Shown here in pieces: positions 20,516 to 32,015 of a DNA stretch of 64,000 bases. Position numbers and translations under genes: made by a program. The stretch comes from Moringa oleifera (taxonomy: Eukaryota; Streptophyta; Magnoliopsida; Brassicales; Moringaceae): contig JAJFZO010000609.1 of NCBI GenBank assembly GCA_021397835.1, positions 6,264,001 through 6,328,000 on the forward strand. Direction: 5' to 3'. Position 1 is the stretch's first letter. Every line of letters starts with the position of its first letter. A model generated the notes under the pieces. That model was given only the letters and a program-made list of their open reading frames with translations, did not search any database and was not told where the DNA came from.

Positions 20516-23500
20516 CTACCCATCACAGACGATGATAGAAGAGAGTAGAGGATCAGAAGCACCACTTATCACTGCACCCATGCTTCTAACAAGCAAAAGA
20601 TAATCCAAAGCTGTCTCTGTAATAATCTCACCGGGGATCAATAAAGGAATTCCTGGTGGATATGGACATATAAGCTCTCCACAAACTTTCCCAAGGCTCT
20701 CTTCAGTTCTCACCCGTTTTTTACTTGCAAAGAATGCATCTCTTGGATTTAAGCTCATATTGATATCAGCAAAAGGTGACAAATCACCAGGATCCACCTT
20801 TTTATAATGTTTCTGGACAGATGCTGAAGTCGCTGATAAATGCTCCATTCCTCTAACTAGCCTTGAAATATGCTCCTGACAAGTTCCAAGGTTAACCACA
20901 AAAGTAATAGAACGAGTCCCAACAAGTTCAGAGACAACTCCCTCATCCCTGTAGAGCATCTCATCGGCTTCATAACCGGATAGACCAACCCGCTGAAACC
21001 CAATAGTAAGCCGCAAGGGATCAATTGCAGGGAAGATAGAGAAGTCTGGAAGATCAAGCATTGAGATACCAGGGATCTTTCTCACCAGATTTTTCACTTC
21101 GATAGCCAAATCAATTGCTTTGTTAAAAGTGATTTTTGGGTTTTCACTTAGCTGAGCTCTAGCTGCATCTAGTGAAGCTAAAAGAAGGTAACTAGGACTA
21201 GTGCTTTGGAGGGTCTGAAGGCACCTACATATTCTCTCTCTATTTACAATATTCCCTGATAAGTGTAACATTGATGACTGCGTAAGAGCGCATAGAACCT
21301 TATGAGTGGACTGTACAGCCAGATCAGCTCCTTGCTGGAGGGCAGACTGTGGTAGCTGGGGATGGAATCCTAAATGTGCCCCGTGAGCCTCATCAACAAT
21401 CAGAGGAATTCCACGAGAATGACAGAGTTTGGAAATCTCACTTAAGTTGCTACATATGCCATGGTATGTAGGTGAGGTGACAAAAACCGCAGCTGCCCTT
21501 CGACCTTCCATTTCCAATTCCTTGATTGCTTTCTCTACCTGTAATAAGACCTATTATGAGCTACATATGGACATAACTAGGGAAACAAAAAGAAAAGGAA
21601 TATAGATATAATGCCACAAAAATGAGGTTAATGAAATGCAGCCACCATTATGAGCTTTCTTTTTGTTCTTTCAAAACGTCAATAAAAGATATTAAAAATA
21701 CAAAATAATGGTGAAATTAATTCCTAAGATGAAAAATGTAATATGCGTCTTCTAAATTCTTAACAAATTTTTAGCTGAATCACCAGTGTAATCAAGGATA
21801 TCGCCATTTAGAACCTTATTATTTGGCTTACCTCTGATGGAGTGACCCCACCAGCTATGTCCCAGTCATAATCATACTCAGGGATGATGTACTTAGGTAT
21901 CGAACCAGATAACACCATAGCAGAGAAGGCCGATATATGAGAATTCCGAGGGAGAATTAAATATTCTCCAGGGGAGCAAGTTGCCAAAACTGCTGCTTGG
22001 ATTCCACAAGTGCTACCCCCAACAAGAAACCATGTCTCTGATGATCCAAAGAGTTTGGCTGCTTGCTTCTGTGCCTCCAAGATTGGGCCCCCAGGAGAAA
22101 ACAAGTTATCGAGTTCTGGAAGCTCAGGTAAATCATGAAGAAATGGTGCTAAACCAATGAGCTGAGTTAATGAAGGTGGTGCAGCTTGACCTCTGTTATG
22201 CCCAGGGAAATGAAAACTGGCAGCATTTTGTTCAGCTGAGGCTTTAAGTGCACTGACCAATGGTGGAAGGCTACCTATCTGAGCAATCTCAACGTTAGGA
22301 TTAAGAATTTCGGCCTTTCTGACGGGCCTGGCAGAACCTGTTCCAATATGTTCATTCTGCTTCTTCACCGACTGGAAAATGCATCTTTCCTATGAGATAG
22401 TTTGAAGAATTAGCAAACGCAAGCAATTCTAATCTTTTGTTCTCCCTGACCAGCGAATGCACTTAGTCAACCCTGAAAATTTAAGAAGAATCAATCTAAG
22501 TTTATTAATCTCCATCATTTTCGATTCCGTTTATTTTTATCCCTTCTGGAGGTGAGAGTTTCTATATTGATAAGTTATCTTAGCAACATACCTCTACCAA
22601 CCTCCTCTATTTAAGAAACTCACCTAAGCCAACTTCCATCTTTCCCTCACCTCAACATTTTCCTCTTATGTGCAAGAGCTAGTTGGCAGAATCATATTAT
22701 GAACCATCCCTCACATTAATTTAGAAAAATTTCTACAGTCTACAATAAATAGTTCCAATTACCTGAAATTACTATTAGGTATCACAAATATGGTGCAAAC
22801 CAAAAGCATCAAGCCCCCATTCACAGCCAATCGTTTGCATTACTGTACAAGAAACTGGTGCAAAAGAATACAAATAGTTCTTAACCCCATTCCACAATAG
22901 CTATGGAGCTTAATCTATCATTTGAATAAATTTGGCATCTCATTTTAGAAGTCAAAGAGAACAAAATCTTTGGTTAAAACCAATGGGTTTGCTTCTTATA
23001 GACACACCAGATTTTCCTGCATATCAGCTCAAAGCTCAATAAGAAGTCATCATTTGCATTTCAGATAAAGGCTAGTTGACTGTCAGAGCTTTGAGATGTA
23101 AAGATAACTATTACTGCATCATACCATCTTAGAATTGCATAATCCATTTAACCATAAAAAAGAAAGGAATACCAAAGATCACGGAAACTAAACACATAAA
23201 AGATGCTATAACCTGCAAACTTAGACGTCCTACTATCATCACAAACTAACTCGTAGATTAAATGGAAGAGTAGATACCTCTTTTGCATTATAGATACCAT
23301 CACCCCTGCTATTTCGCAACTAAATAACAAATGTTCTCTTTCAAAGCATTAAGAAAGCATAAAAGAGAATATTACGCATGAAATACATAATTCCTTTGTA
23401 GCTCTGCATCAGAAACGCAAAAATAACAATGCAGGTATTTTCCAAGGAAAAAGAAAAAGACAGTGAAAATGAACAGACACCTGAGAAGCACAAGCCCTTG

Positions 23501-23678
23501 CTCCGCTGAAAGAAGTAAAACTCCACTTATTTCCAAAACCCAGCCGCGAACTCTGAAAAAAAAAAAAAAAAACAATTATGCATGGAATGAGAGATGTTCG
23601 CTTCTGCTTTTATACAAAAACAGAGACAAAGGAGTTGCAGAATACAACAAGCAAGGGGAACGAGGAGGCAGCAGCCAT
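20516..23678 (-). CDS. Plastid-type Orn/Lys/Arg decarboxylase (bacterial-like, PLP fold type I), right tandem copy
   Basis: Four exons: 23622-23678, 23481-23552, 21832-22389 and 20516-21538, all phase 0, giving 569 codons. The family removes the carboxyl group of arginine, lysine or ornithine using pyridoxal phosphate, giving polyamine precursors. Motifs: FHFPGHNRG (102-110), GGSTCG (166-171), RNSHIS (191-196), TSPTYHG (250-256), VDEAHGAH with D278 and H281, and STHK with K309 as the expected PLP lysine; PYPPGIPLLIPGE lies in the C-terminal domain. The first 50 or so residues (MAAASSFPLLVVFCNSF..., rich in Ser, Ala and Phe) look like a plastid transit peptide. It is not the ordinary plant arginine decarboxylase fold. 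The exon 1 donor is weak (GTTTTT); an alternative six bases upstream also keeps frame. Substrate is not decidable from sequence. The pseudogene copy lies 4 kb to the left. Confidence 0.85.
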
Positions 23679-23900
23679 GGTTTACAAATTCACAAGACAT
23701 GTACTGCAAACTTCAGCTCTTAAGATTTGGGAATTATCCGCCACGGAAGTTGGACATTCTGGTCATTTTGCTGTATCTATTCCAAAGATTCTGATTCAGA
23801 AATCAGCCTATTTTGCCGTACCTATTTAGGACAGTGGAAAACAAAGGCAAGCAACTTATTTCGGGTAAGTTTCACTTATTTCCTTTTTGAGTTCTACTAA
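23679..23900 (-). promoter_or_regulatory. Upstream region of the intact decarboxylase
   Basis: About 200 bases keep similarity to 16559-16700 upstream of the pseudogene, so promoter DNA was duplicated with the gene. I see no certain TATA box. Confidence 0.35.
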
Positions 23901-25550
23901 ATTTTATAAAAGGATAAATTCCGATCAAATATTGATTAAATTAAATTTAATTGATTTTATCAAAAATAAAAATTATATTAAATTTTAATATTAAATTTTT
24001 TATTAATTAAATTTTTTAATTAAAAATAACAAATCATACTAATTTAGAGTGAATAAAATTTTATTAAAAATAAATAATTTGAGATATTTAAATTAAAAAT
24101 TTTATACAATAAATTTTGAATAAGTTTTTTCTTAAATATAAAAATATTCAAGTTATTATCACAAAAAATTTTAAAAATTTTAAAATATTAAAAAATATAT
24201 ATTCTTAAATATACATTGTCAAAAATTTTAAATATAAAATTATTTAAATTTAAAAAATGAACTAAAAATAGAGAGAATAATTTATTTGAATCATTTTAAA
24301 AATATTTTAATGATAAATATATCTTTAATTTTTTATAACTATTTGAATTAAAATATAATTTGAATCGAATTGATAGATTAAAATTTAATTTATTATGTTT
24401 TAAATATAAAATTTAAATTGATAAAATAAAGTAATCATTAAATTTTTATATAATATTTACCATTTCATAAATTAAACAAACAGATGTTAGTTAATCTGAT
24501 TAAATTATTATATGAGTTATATTTGAATACTTTCACTTAGACATAAATACATTACATTTATGGATACATCAACAATGAATATTTCTCATAAATAATTTAC
24601 ATTTAAAAATCTATATTATTTATATTAATTAATTAATTTAAAATAATTAAAATAATTAATTTAAACTAATTTTTAATTAATATTTCATTTATCAATAATA
24701 AGTGTCTCAACTAATTTTTTATTTATTTAATGTTTTTCTAAAAATTTAATATCATATATAATTTTGAAATTAATTAAATATTTAATTAATAAAAATAATT
24801 TAGATAAATTAAATTATATATTAAATGTTAATTTTGTTTTAAAATTATAACGAAATATTTTTAATAGTATTATTTTTTCATTACAACACAATTTATATAT
24901 TTAATTATTTATAAAATATTTAAATTAAGTAAAATTAAAATAATAAATATTTAATAATATAATAAAATTTTAGGTAAAAGTTATATAAAATCATTTATCT
25001 TATATTACTAATCAAAGTTACATATTTTAAAAGTGACAAATTAATTTTTAATATTTATCAATTTGGTTTAAATTGAATATTAACTCAAATGATTATAAAA
25101 AATTAAAGATATTTTTATTATTAAAATATCTCAAAAATAATTTAAATGAATTCGTCATTCTATTTTAGGTATATTTTTTAAATTTGAATAATTTTTACAG
25201 TAAGATCTATTTTTTATGAATTTTTTAAAATATTGATAGTTTAAATTTAAAGATACATATTTTTAAAATTTAAAAAATGTTAAAAATTTTTTAATATTAA
25301 TATAAATATGTTTTTACATCAATAAAAAATTATAAGTTAAAATTTATTGTATAAGATCTTCAATTTAAATATATCAAAATTTTAAATTTTTAATAAAATT
25401 TAATTTAATTTTATTAATAAATTATAATTCAATTTGTTACTTTTTAAATATGAGAGTTTGATTAATCATTTGTAATAACTATTAAAATTTTATAAAATTT
25501 TTATTTTAATATATATTTTAAAAATAATAAATATATCTATATATAAATAC
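23901..25550. repeat. Large AT-rich imperfect inverted repeat
   Basis: Sequence at about 24050-24420 returns as its reverse complement at about 25040-25410. Shared phrases include TTATACAATAAATTTT (left) against the inverse of AAAATTTATTGTATAAGA (right), and TATCTTTAATTTTTTATAA against its inverse. Arms of about 370 bases look roughly three-quarters identical and enclose about 600 bases; weaker pairing extends outward to about 23900 and 25500. No coding capacity. Confidence 0.65.
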
Positions 25551-26149
25551 TAAAGCAAGATCCTATTACTACTATAAGCAATGATGGGTTAATAAATAAG
25601 TGTAATTTCTTTATTTGATTTTTTTGTCTTGGAAAAGCATAATCATAATTCTTGTATACAAAGAATAAGCTTCATGTCCTCATAAAAAAGAATAAGCATC
25701 ATGCATGGGCAATGCAGAAGAAAATAAGAAAGGAAAGAAGACAAAGGATAGTTTGACCTTTTTATTATTAAAATAAAACATTAAAATCAGTGTTTTCAAA
25801 ATGAAAAGGACATTTATCATTGAAGATCTGCTTAATTCGTAATTCTCACAAATTACTTATGAAAATTTTCAGAATTAGTATCATCTAGGACAATAGAGAA
25901 ATGGGTTGATGGGCGCATGTGCTATGTTGTTTAATCATTCTTCCATTAAAATTTTGGGTTGGCCTCCTTGAGTAATTTGGTACCTAAGTTTGAGGAGTAC
26001 TCAGTTCTTTATATATGAAACATGAAGTACAAATGAATTCTATGTATTTTTAAAAAAATTATATTACAAATAATTGACAAATATTAGTATACTACTATAA
26101 AGGTTAATTTAGTATTTTAAGTTTTATTTGGGTGGGAATTGTAGGGGTG
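25551..26149. other. Spacer between inverted repeat and retrotransposon
   Basis: Less AT-rich than its left neighbour. No open frame or motif that I can identify. Confidence 0.4.
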
Positions 26150-26730
26150 TGATGTGGCCAAATGATACTAAGGCCTTGGAAAGCCTCTTAGTGTGAAGCT
26201 CACTAAAAGCTCAATTCAAGGTTTTGATATATTGACATGTTACCTAATAGAGAAGACCGATTTAAGGAGAACAATGACCCATAAGATATATAACGTCAAC
26301 TGTGTCAAAACAGCAACACGACTGTTTATCAGTAAGATTTGCATCCATGTGTTAGCGTGACTTGCACCCATGTGGCAGCAGGACAACCAACACAATCATT
26401 AAGATGCTATGATGCAAGGATACTAGTGGAACGGACGTTGTCAAAGAACTAATGACTTTGACTAACGTAAGGACATATCAATGTCCTTCCTACCCAATTA
26501 GCTCAAACCCTATCTAAAGTGAAATGACAGATTTATCCCCATTGATGCATATATAAAAAAAAAGATTCAAGGCAAGTTTAAGACAAACTGTTTATTCCCT
26601 AGTGATGCTACCCTTTTTTATCATGTTTTTATTTTACAGTTTTTCAACAAACCATACCATCATCATCATCATCACCTAGAGCCCCACCTTCACATGTCAT
26701 CATCTAGTTACCCAAAATTTTCAGGTAGCA
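26150..26730 (+). repeat. 5' LTR
   Basis: Starts near TGATGTGGCCAAATG (an alternative start is 26153) and ends GGTAGCA. It contains a TATA-like GCATATATAAAAA at about 26546 and a (CAT)n run at about 26657-26672. Confidence 0.85.
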
Positions 26731-26755
26731 TCATTAGTGTTGTCTATGGGAAACT
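26731..26755 (+). other. Primer-binding region
   Basis: Directly after the 5' LTR, AGTGTTGTCTATGGGAAAC resembles the GCGCCGTCTGTGGGAA found after the 5' LTR of many Tat-type elements. The differences are mostly C-to-T and G-to-A, as expected from decay of methylated DNA. Confidence 0.6.
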
Positions 26756-26808
26756 GCGATGAAAAGCCACCAATTGTAATCAATTACCTCCAATATTTTG
26801 ATCAATCA

Positions 26809-28510
26809 TGCCTCTTAAAATATGATCAACTAGACAAGTAGTCAATAACCAAGATCATCTTTTTTCTTTGACCAACCTACTAGTTACATAAGTCAGTCAA
26901 CTCACTTTACCCCTAGTGGTGGTGTAACCAATCACAGTCTCCTCCCTTCCACCACTCATGGCCACGATTACCACTGCATTGAGCCCACAACACACTATAA
27001 AAAAGACTATGACAACACCACATGTTGGCACATCCTCGCATGTACTTCATCCACCAACAATGAACTTGGTAAGGATTGTACCTTATACCATTTTGCCAAC
27101 ACCCATGACATTGCCATACTCTCATGTCTCTACTATCCTACCTTTTCCATTTGTGAGTCCTTCCAATCTCCATCATCAAGCACTTCACTAAACTAATGGG
27201 TTAGTGGCCTTGAGTTGGTGAATGGATCAAACAACTAATATCCTAAATGTCTTGGTGCTCCAATAAATCTAGCAGGGATGACAACATCATCCCCAACCCT
27301 CGGTTCACTAATCGCCTACTTTAGTGCCATTTGAAGCCAGAAATAAGGTGGCAAAAAATCAATATAATCTCAAAGGCGAGAATAGAAAGGAAGAGGTCAC
27401 TAAACAAGCTAAAGGGAAAATAGTGGTCGATGAATGCTCTTATACTTCTCGCTACCTGAGAGAGGAAGAGATAGATGAGTTGAAAAAGAAAATCTAGTTC
27501 CTTATGAATGCTTAAATGTAAAGAGAGCATTTTTGTAATGAAGAATATCAATAGGCAGCTAGATGACAACTGGCGGTTGAGGTCATCATTAAACCAATAC
27601 CATTTAAGTTCAAGTCCCTCCAGATAGACAACTTTGATGGGTTGATAAACCCATGGGATCACATCAAGTGATTTGTGATAATAGTGAACCTTCAAAGATT
27701 ATCAGATGCCACGAAATGCAAAATGTTCCTAGTTTCCATAGCGAAGGCAGCCAGGTGATGGTATAACCCGCTCCCTCTTGGTTTCATTTATTCTTTTTTA
27801 TTCTCTTGGACAACTATTCTTACAGTGCTTCGTAAGCAGTATGGTCAAGAAGTAAGACATGAGCAATCTATTTTATGTTAGGCAACAACTAAGGAAACCA
27901 TTCCAAGACTACATGAAAAAATTTATCGCTATTATTTTAAAGGTGAAAGCACTAGATCAATAAATGTCGATCTCAATGGTTAAGGAAGGAATCTTGGTTG
28001 GAGCATTTCATAACGTGCTCAGTAGGAAAATGCCAAAGAACCTAAAGGAGTTGTTGCTAAAGGTGGAGAAGTACATCAATAAGGAGAATGAGAATAAGAG
28101 AAAGATTAAGGTACAATAGTAGATGTTGAATGTTACAAGAGGGCCAAGGCAGGAGAAAAATAAGATAACCCTGCTTCTCCTTACAAGGATAGAGAAGGGA
28201 AAAAAAAGAAGAGAGATAAAGAATTGAGGAAAAAACTCACGATGAGATCATCATTTCAATGATAATAACAAAAAATATACCCCTCTCATTGCCTTGGGAA
28301 TGCTCATCCTCGTGAAAATAGAAAAATGATCTACAAGTGAGATGGTTGAAACGTATGCATTCTAACCTAGAAAACGAAAATCATAACAAGTATTGCCACT
28401 TTCATCGAGAGCAAAGGCACGATACTAAGGAGTGCTGACAATTAAAAGAAGAGATAGAGCAGTTGATATGCAAAGGGCACTTTTCAAGGTTTGTTGATAA
28501 GTCTAGAAAA
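26809..28510 (+). pseudogene. Retrotransposon gag relic
   Basis: About 27600-27960 translates in pieces to FKSLQIDNFDGLINPWDHIK, CKMFLVSIAKAAR, WYNPL and RKQYGQ, the pattern of the plant retrotransposon gag domain. At about 28381-28500 YCHFHREQRHDTKEC and QLKEEIEQLICKGHFSRFV match the Cys/His region downstream of gag in Tat elements. Several stops and frameshifts separate the pieces. The N-terminal part is rich in Thr and Pro (open 26958-27191). It cannot make a particle protein. Confidence 0.75.
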
Positions 28511-28559
28511 AGGAGTCTCAAGCCCACTCAAAAAAGAAGGCAGAGAGAAGAGTAAAGAG

Positions 28560-28960
28560 ATCAGCCTTTTGCCTATCTATAATGAATGTGCAAGTGATCA
28601 ATGGCGACGAAGATATCCAAGATGTTAACTTTATTATCGAGGAACTACATATAAATGTGATAATAGGTAGGCTACCATCGGTCGAAAAAACCTTATCGAG
28701 AAAGAAAGTGTATCCAAGAAAAAGGGAGGAATGCCAAAAGATTCAAAAATGATCTTAAATGAATAATGTTGTAAGTTTTTCTGATGTGAACTTGGAGGGA
28801 GTTATCACCCACACTAAGATTCATTATTGGTCACTATAAGGATGGTCAATAAGAATGTAAAATGTGTTTTAGTTGATAATGAAAGTTCAATGGATATTCA
28901 ATATTACCAAGCTTTTGAAAGGATGAGTTTAAAAAAAAAATCTAAGACATTTTCATACTC
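28560..28960 (+). pseudogene. Retrotransposon aspartic protease relic
   Basis: A frame at about 28840-28930 gives NVKCVLVDNESSMDIQYY. This corresponds to the protease active-site segment, usually LVDNGSSADI; here the glycine is Glu. Surrounding frames are broken. Confidence 0.65.
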
Positions 28961-29559
28961 CATTAACAGCTTTCAGTGGATCTAACATGCATGTGGAAAG
29001 GAGTCATCACCTTGCCAATCACTGGTGGAACAGTGTTGAAGCAAAAAACAGTGAGGATTGATTTTCTAATGGTAAAAGCCTCGTTTGCCTATAATGCATT
29101 AATCAGGTGACCGTGTCCAAATGCCTTGCAAGCCATCATGTCATCATATCATTTGGTAACAAAGATCCTTACTCTAGGCATAGTGGTGACGGTGAAAAGA
29201 GACCAACAAATCGCATTCAATATTATCTAATGTCATTGAAAGACAAGCCCAGTTGATATTTTATATCACTCTGGACTGGAGGGATGAGAAGTGAGTGTCA
29301 CAAACTCAGGCGATGAAATAGTTAGTAAAGGTGCAAATAGGAAAATAACCAAACCGGGTGACCAAAGTCAACATGAGACTTGAAAAGTAAGAATGGGATC
29401 ATCTAGTAAATTTTTTAAAATCTAACATTGATACTTTTGCATGGATAGCAATGGACATGCCAAGGATTGGACCCAAAATAAGTGTCTAAAGATTAAATGC
29501 TAACCTTATTGTCCAAAAAATTTACCAAAAGATTTTAACTTTCTCTCAAAAAATTCAAT

Positions 29560-30290
29560 AGTTAGTTAAGCAAGATTTGTAAGCACTCTTAAAAGTAGAA
29601 CTCATCAAGGAGGTAAAATACCCGAGATGGCTAGCTAATGTTTGTTATGGTAAAAAAGGTGAAAGGTAAATGGAGGATATGTGTGGATTTCACAAATATG
29701 AACAAAGTTTGCCTAAAAGATAACCATCTCTTACCGAGGATTGATCAGTTAGTAAACAATACCTCAAGGCATGAAATGTTAAGCTTCACGGATGTGTACT
29801 CTAACTATAACCAAATCAAGATGAACCTTAGAGATGAAGAAAAAACCCTTTTATTACTAATATGGGTTCTTATAGTTACAAGGTACTGCCATTTAGTCTA
29901 AAGAATGCAAGAGCCAAGCACTAATACCTTATCAACCTTAGTTAGCAGTTAAGGAGGAATGTCGAGGCATATGTTGATGATCTTAGCATCAAAAGCAAGA
30001 AGAAACTGGATCACATGGAAGACCTAGAGAGACCTTTATGGCACTTAAAGATATGATTGAAGTTGAACCCAAAAAGTGCACTTTTGATATATCTTAAAGA
30101 AAATGCCCAGGGTTTATATGGTAACATAGGAGGGATCGAGGTTAACCCCAAAAATTTTAAGGTAATAATTGATATGGAAGCTTCACTGAATGTTAGGGAA
30201 GCCCAATGGTTGATAGGAATGTTAACAACTTTAACAGTTTGTGTCCAAATTAGTGGAGTGTTGTCTCCTTTTCTTTAAGGTTCTTAAAAA
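29560..30290 (+). pseudogene. Reverse transcriptase relic
   Basis: The longest clean piece (29638-29901) has VKGKWRICVDFTNMNKVCLK, LPRIDQLV and LSFTDVYSNYNQIKM, typical of gypsy RT. The catalytic box AYVDDLSIKSK is kept at about 29968-30000, after a frameshift. EPKKCTF and the GIEVNPKNFK segment follow at about 30062-30160. Stops interrupt the frame before and after. Confidence 0.85.
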
Positions 30291-31290
30291 GAAAAAAATT
30301 TTTATGAACACCTAAATATGAAGAGACTTTTGAGCAACTTAAAAATTATCTCTAAAACCAGCCATTGTTAACTAAGCCAAAGCCGCACAAGGAACTATAT
30401 ATATATTTATTCGTCATTAGTGAAGTAGCTACTCCAATCCTATTAAAGATAGAAGAGAAGATCCAAAAGCCAATATACTACATCAGTAAGGTGCTACAAG
30501 GGCTAAAGACCAGGTTCCCTAAACTTGGGAAAGTAGCCTTCACCTTATGTTTGCAACTAGAAAGTTACAACCATACTTCCAAGTGCACCCCATCATTGTT
30601 AACATAAAACAACCACTTTGACAGATTCTTAATAAGCCAAAGACCTCTAAAATAATGGTTAAATGGTCAATAGAGTTAAGAGAGTTTGACATAAAATATC
30701 GGCCTAGGACAATAATAAAAGCACAAGCCTTAGTGGATTTCATAGTGGAGTGCACTTTCATTTGATCACCACCAAAAAACATAAAGGCAGAAAACCACAA
30801 AGAGGAAACTAATGCTCCAAACAAAGAAAGAGTAGAGAGCCAAGGGGATAACAAACAGTTTGAGTATGAGCTATAGGTTGATGAAGCCACAAAAAGGATA
30901 GGAAGTTAAGCTTGCATATTATTAAAAGGCCTTGAGGAAGCATAGTATTGATACACATTAAAGTTGATTTCTTGACATCAAACAATGAAGTTGAATACAA
31001 AGCTCTACTTTTCGAATTACAATTGGTCAAAGAAATTTAGGTTAGTGAAGTAAAAATTAAAAGTGATTCCCAATTAGTAGTAAAGCAAGTGCTGGAGAAT
31101 ATGAGACCATATAAAAAATGATGGTAAAGTATCTCGAAAAAATCAAGGAAGTCCTAGGAAGTTTTCCCAGGTGGCGGATGGAACAAATTTAGAGGAAAGA
31201 CGACGTGGATGCAAACGTATTATCCAAACTAGTAGCTCAAAACACTAGACATGTAAAAGGCACCATGATAGAAGTGTTGAAATCCCTAAG
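30290..31290 (+). pseudogene. RNase H relic (two RNase H-like regions)
   Basis: The first region: YEETFEQLKNYL, LLTKPKPHKELYIYL, PIYYISKVLQGLKTRFPKL (30320-30600), then WSIELREFDIKYRPRT and KAQALVDFIVECTF (about 30660-30760). A second region at about 30960-31240 gives NNEVEYKALLFELQLVKE and KSDSQLVVKQVLENMRPY, then DDVDANVLSKL, which matches the additional archaeal-type RNase H of Tat-lineage elements. All parts are broken by stops. Confidence 0.75.
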
Positions 31291-31379
31291 CATAGATAAA
31301 AAGCAAGTCTTGTTCGTATCCACCTTTGAAAATTAGACCATTACATACTACCGATTCCTAAAATAGGGTTTACTTCATA

Positions 31380-31740
31380 AGATAAAATCAAGGTGAGAAA
31401 GTTGAGGGCCAAAGTCCTAAAATTTGTGATCCTCGAGGATAAGCTCTATAAGCGATCCTTCATATTACCACTCATTCATTGCATGGCCCCGAGTAAATAA
31501 GAATATGTATTGTTGAAGGTGCATGAAGGAATCTATGCAATTCACATTGAAGCTAGGTCATTGGCATACAAAATGTTAGGACGAGAGTATTGCAGGCCAA
31601 CGATAAAAATGGATGCTAAAAGGTATGTTATAAGATGTGATAAGTGCTAACTTATTGGTGAATGTACCCACTATAGGCATTATGTCGCAAGTTGCCTTAG
31701 CCAAGAAAAGAGGTGCACGACACATTTAGTCAAAGAAAGA
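31380..31740 (+). pseudogene. Integrase relic, only the HHCC zinc finger
   Basis: VHEGIYAIHIEARSLAYKML and DAKRYVIRCDKC (about 31520-31650) match the integrase zinc-binding domain. The catalytic DDE core that should follow is absent; within about 100 bases the sequence becomes a short tandem repeat. Confidence 0.75.
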
Positions 31741-31779
31741 GTTCTATAAAAGCGCAAAGGACCAGAAATCTACAAGAAA

Positions 31780-32015
31780 ACAAAGTTGTGGGCTACAGAT
31801 TTGCAAGGAAACAAAGCCATGGACCATAAGTTTGGAATGCACTAAGCCATGGACTATAAGTTTGTAAGGCATAAACCTATGGACCATAGGATCGTAAAGC
31901 ATTAAGCCACGAGCATAAGTATGTAAGGCACTAAGCCATGGTGTTAAATTTAAAAAAAAAAAAAGACCAGAGGTTTGCAAGGTAACAAAGCCACGGACCA
32001 TAGGTCTACAAAGGC
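31780..32015 (+). repeat. 30-bp tandem repeat where the integrase core should be
   Basis: Units like AAGCCATGGACCATAAGTTT plus GTAAGGCACT recur about every 30 bases (about 31812, 31843, 31873, 31905, 31933), with decayed members to about 32010. Confidence 0.8.

Noticed and set aside
26913..27125. Minus-strand Cys/Trp-rich frame
   Set aside because: It lies opposite the Thr/Pro-rich start of the gag relic, which fits the retrotransposon order.
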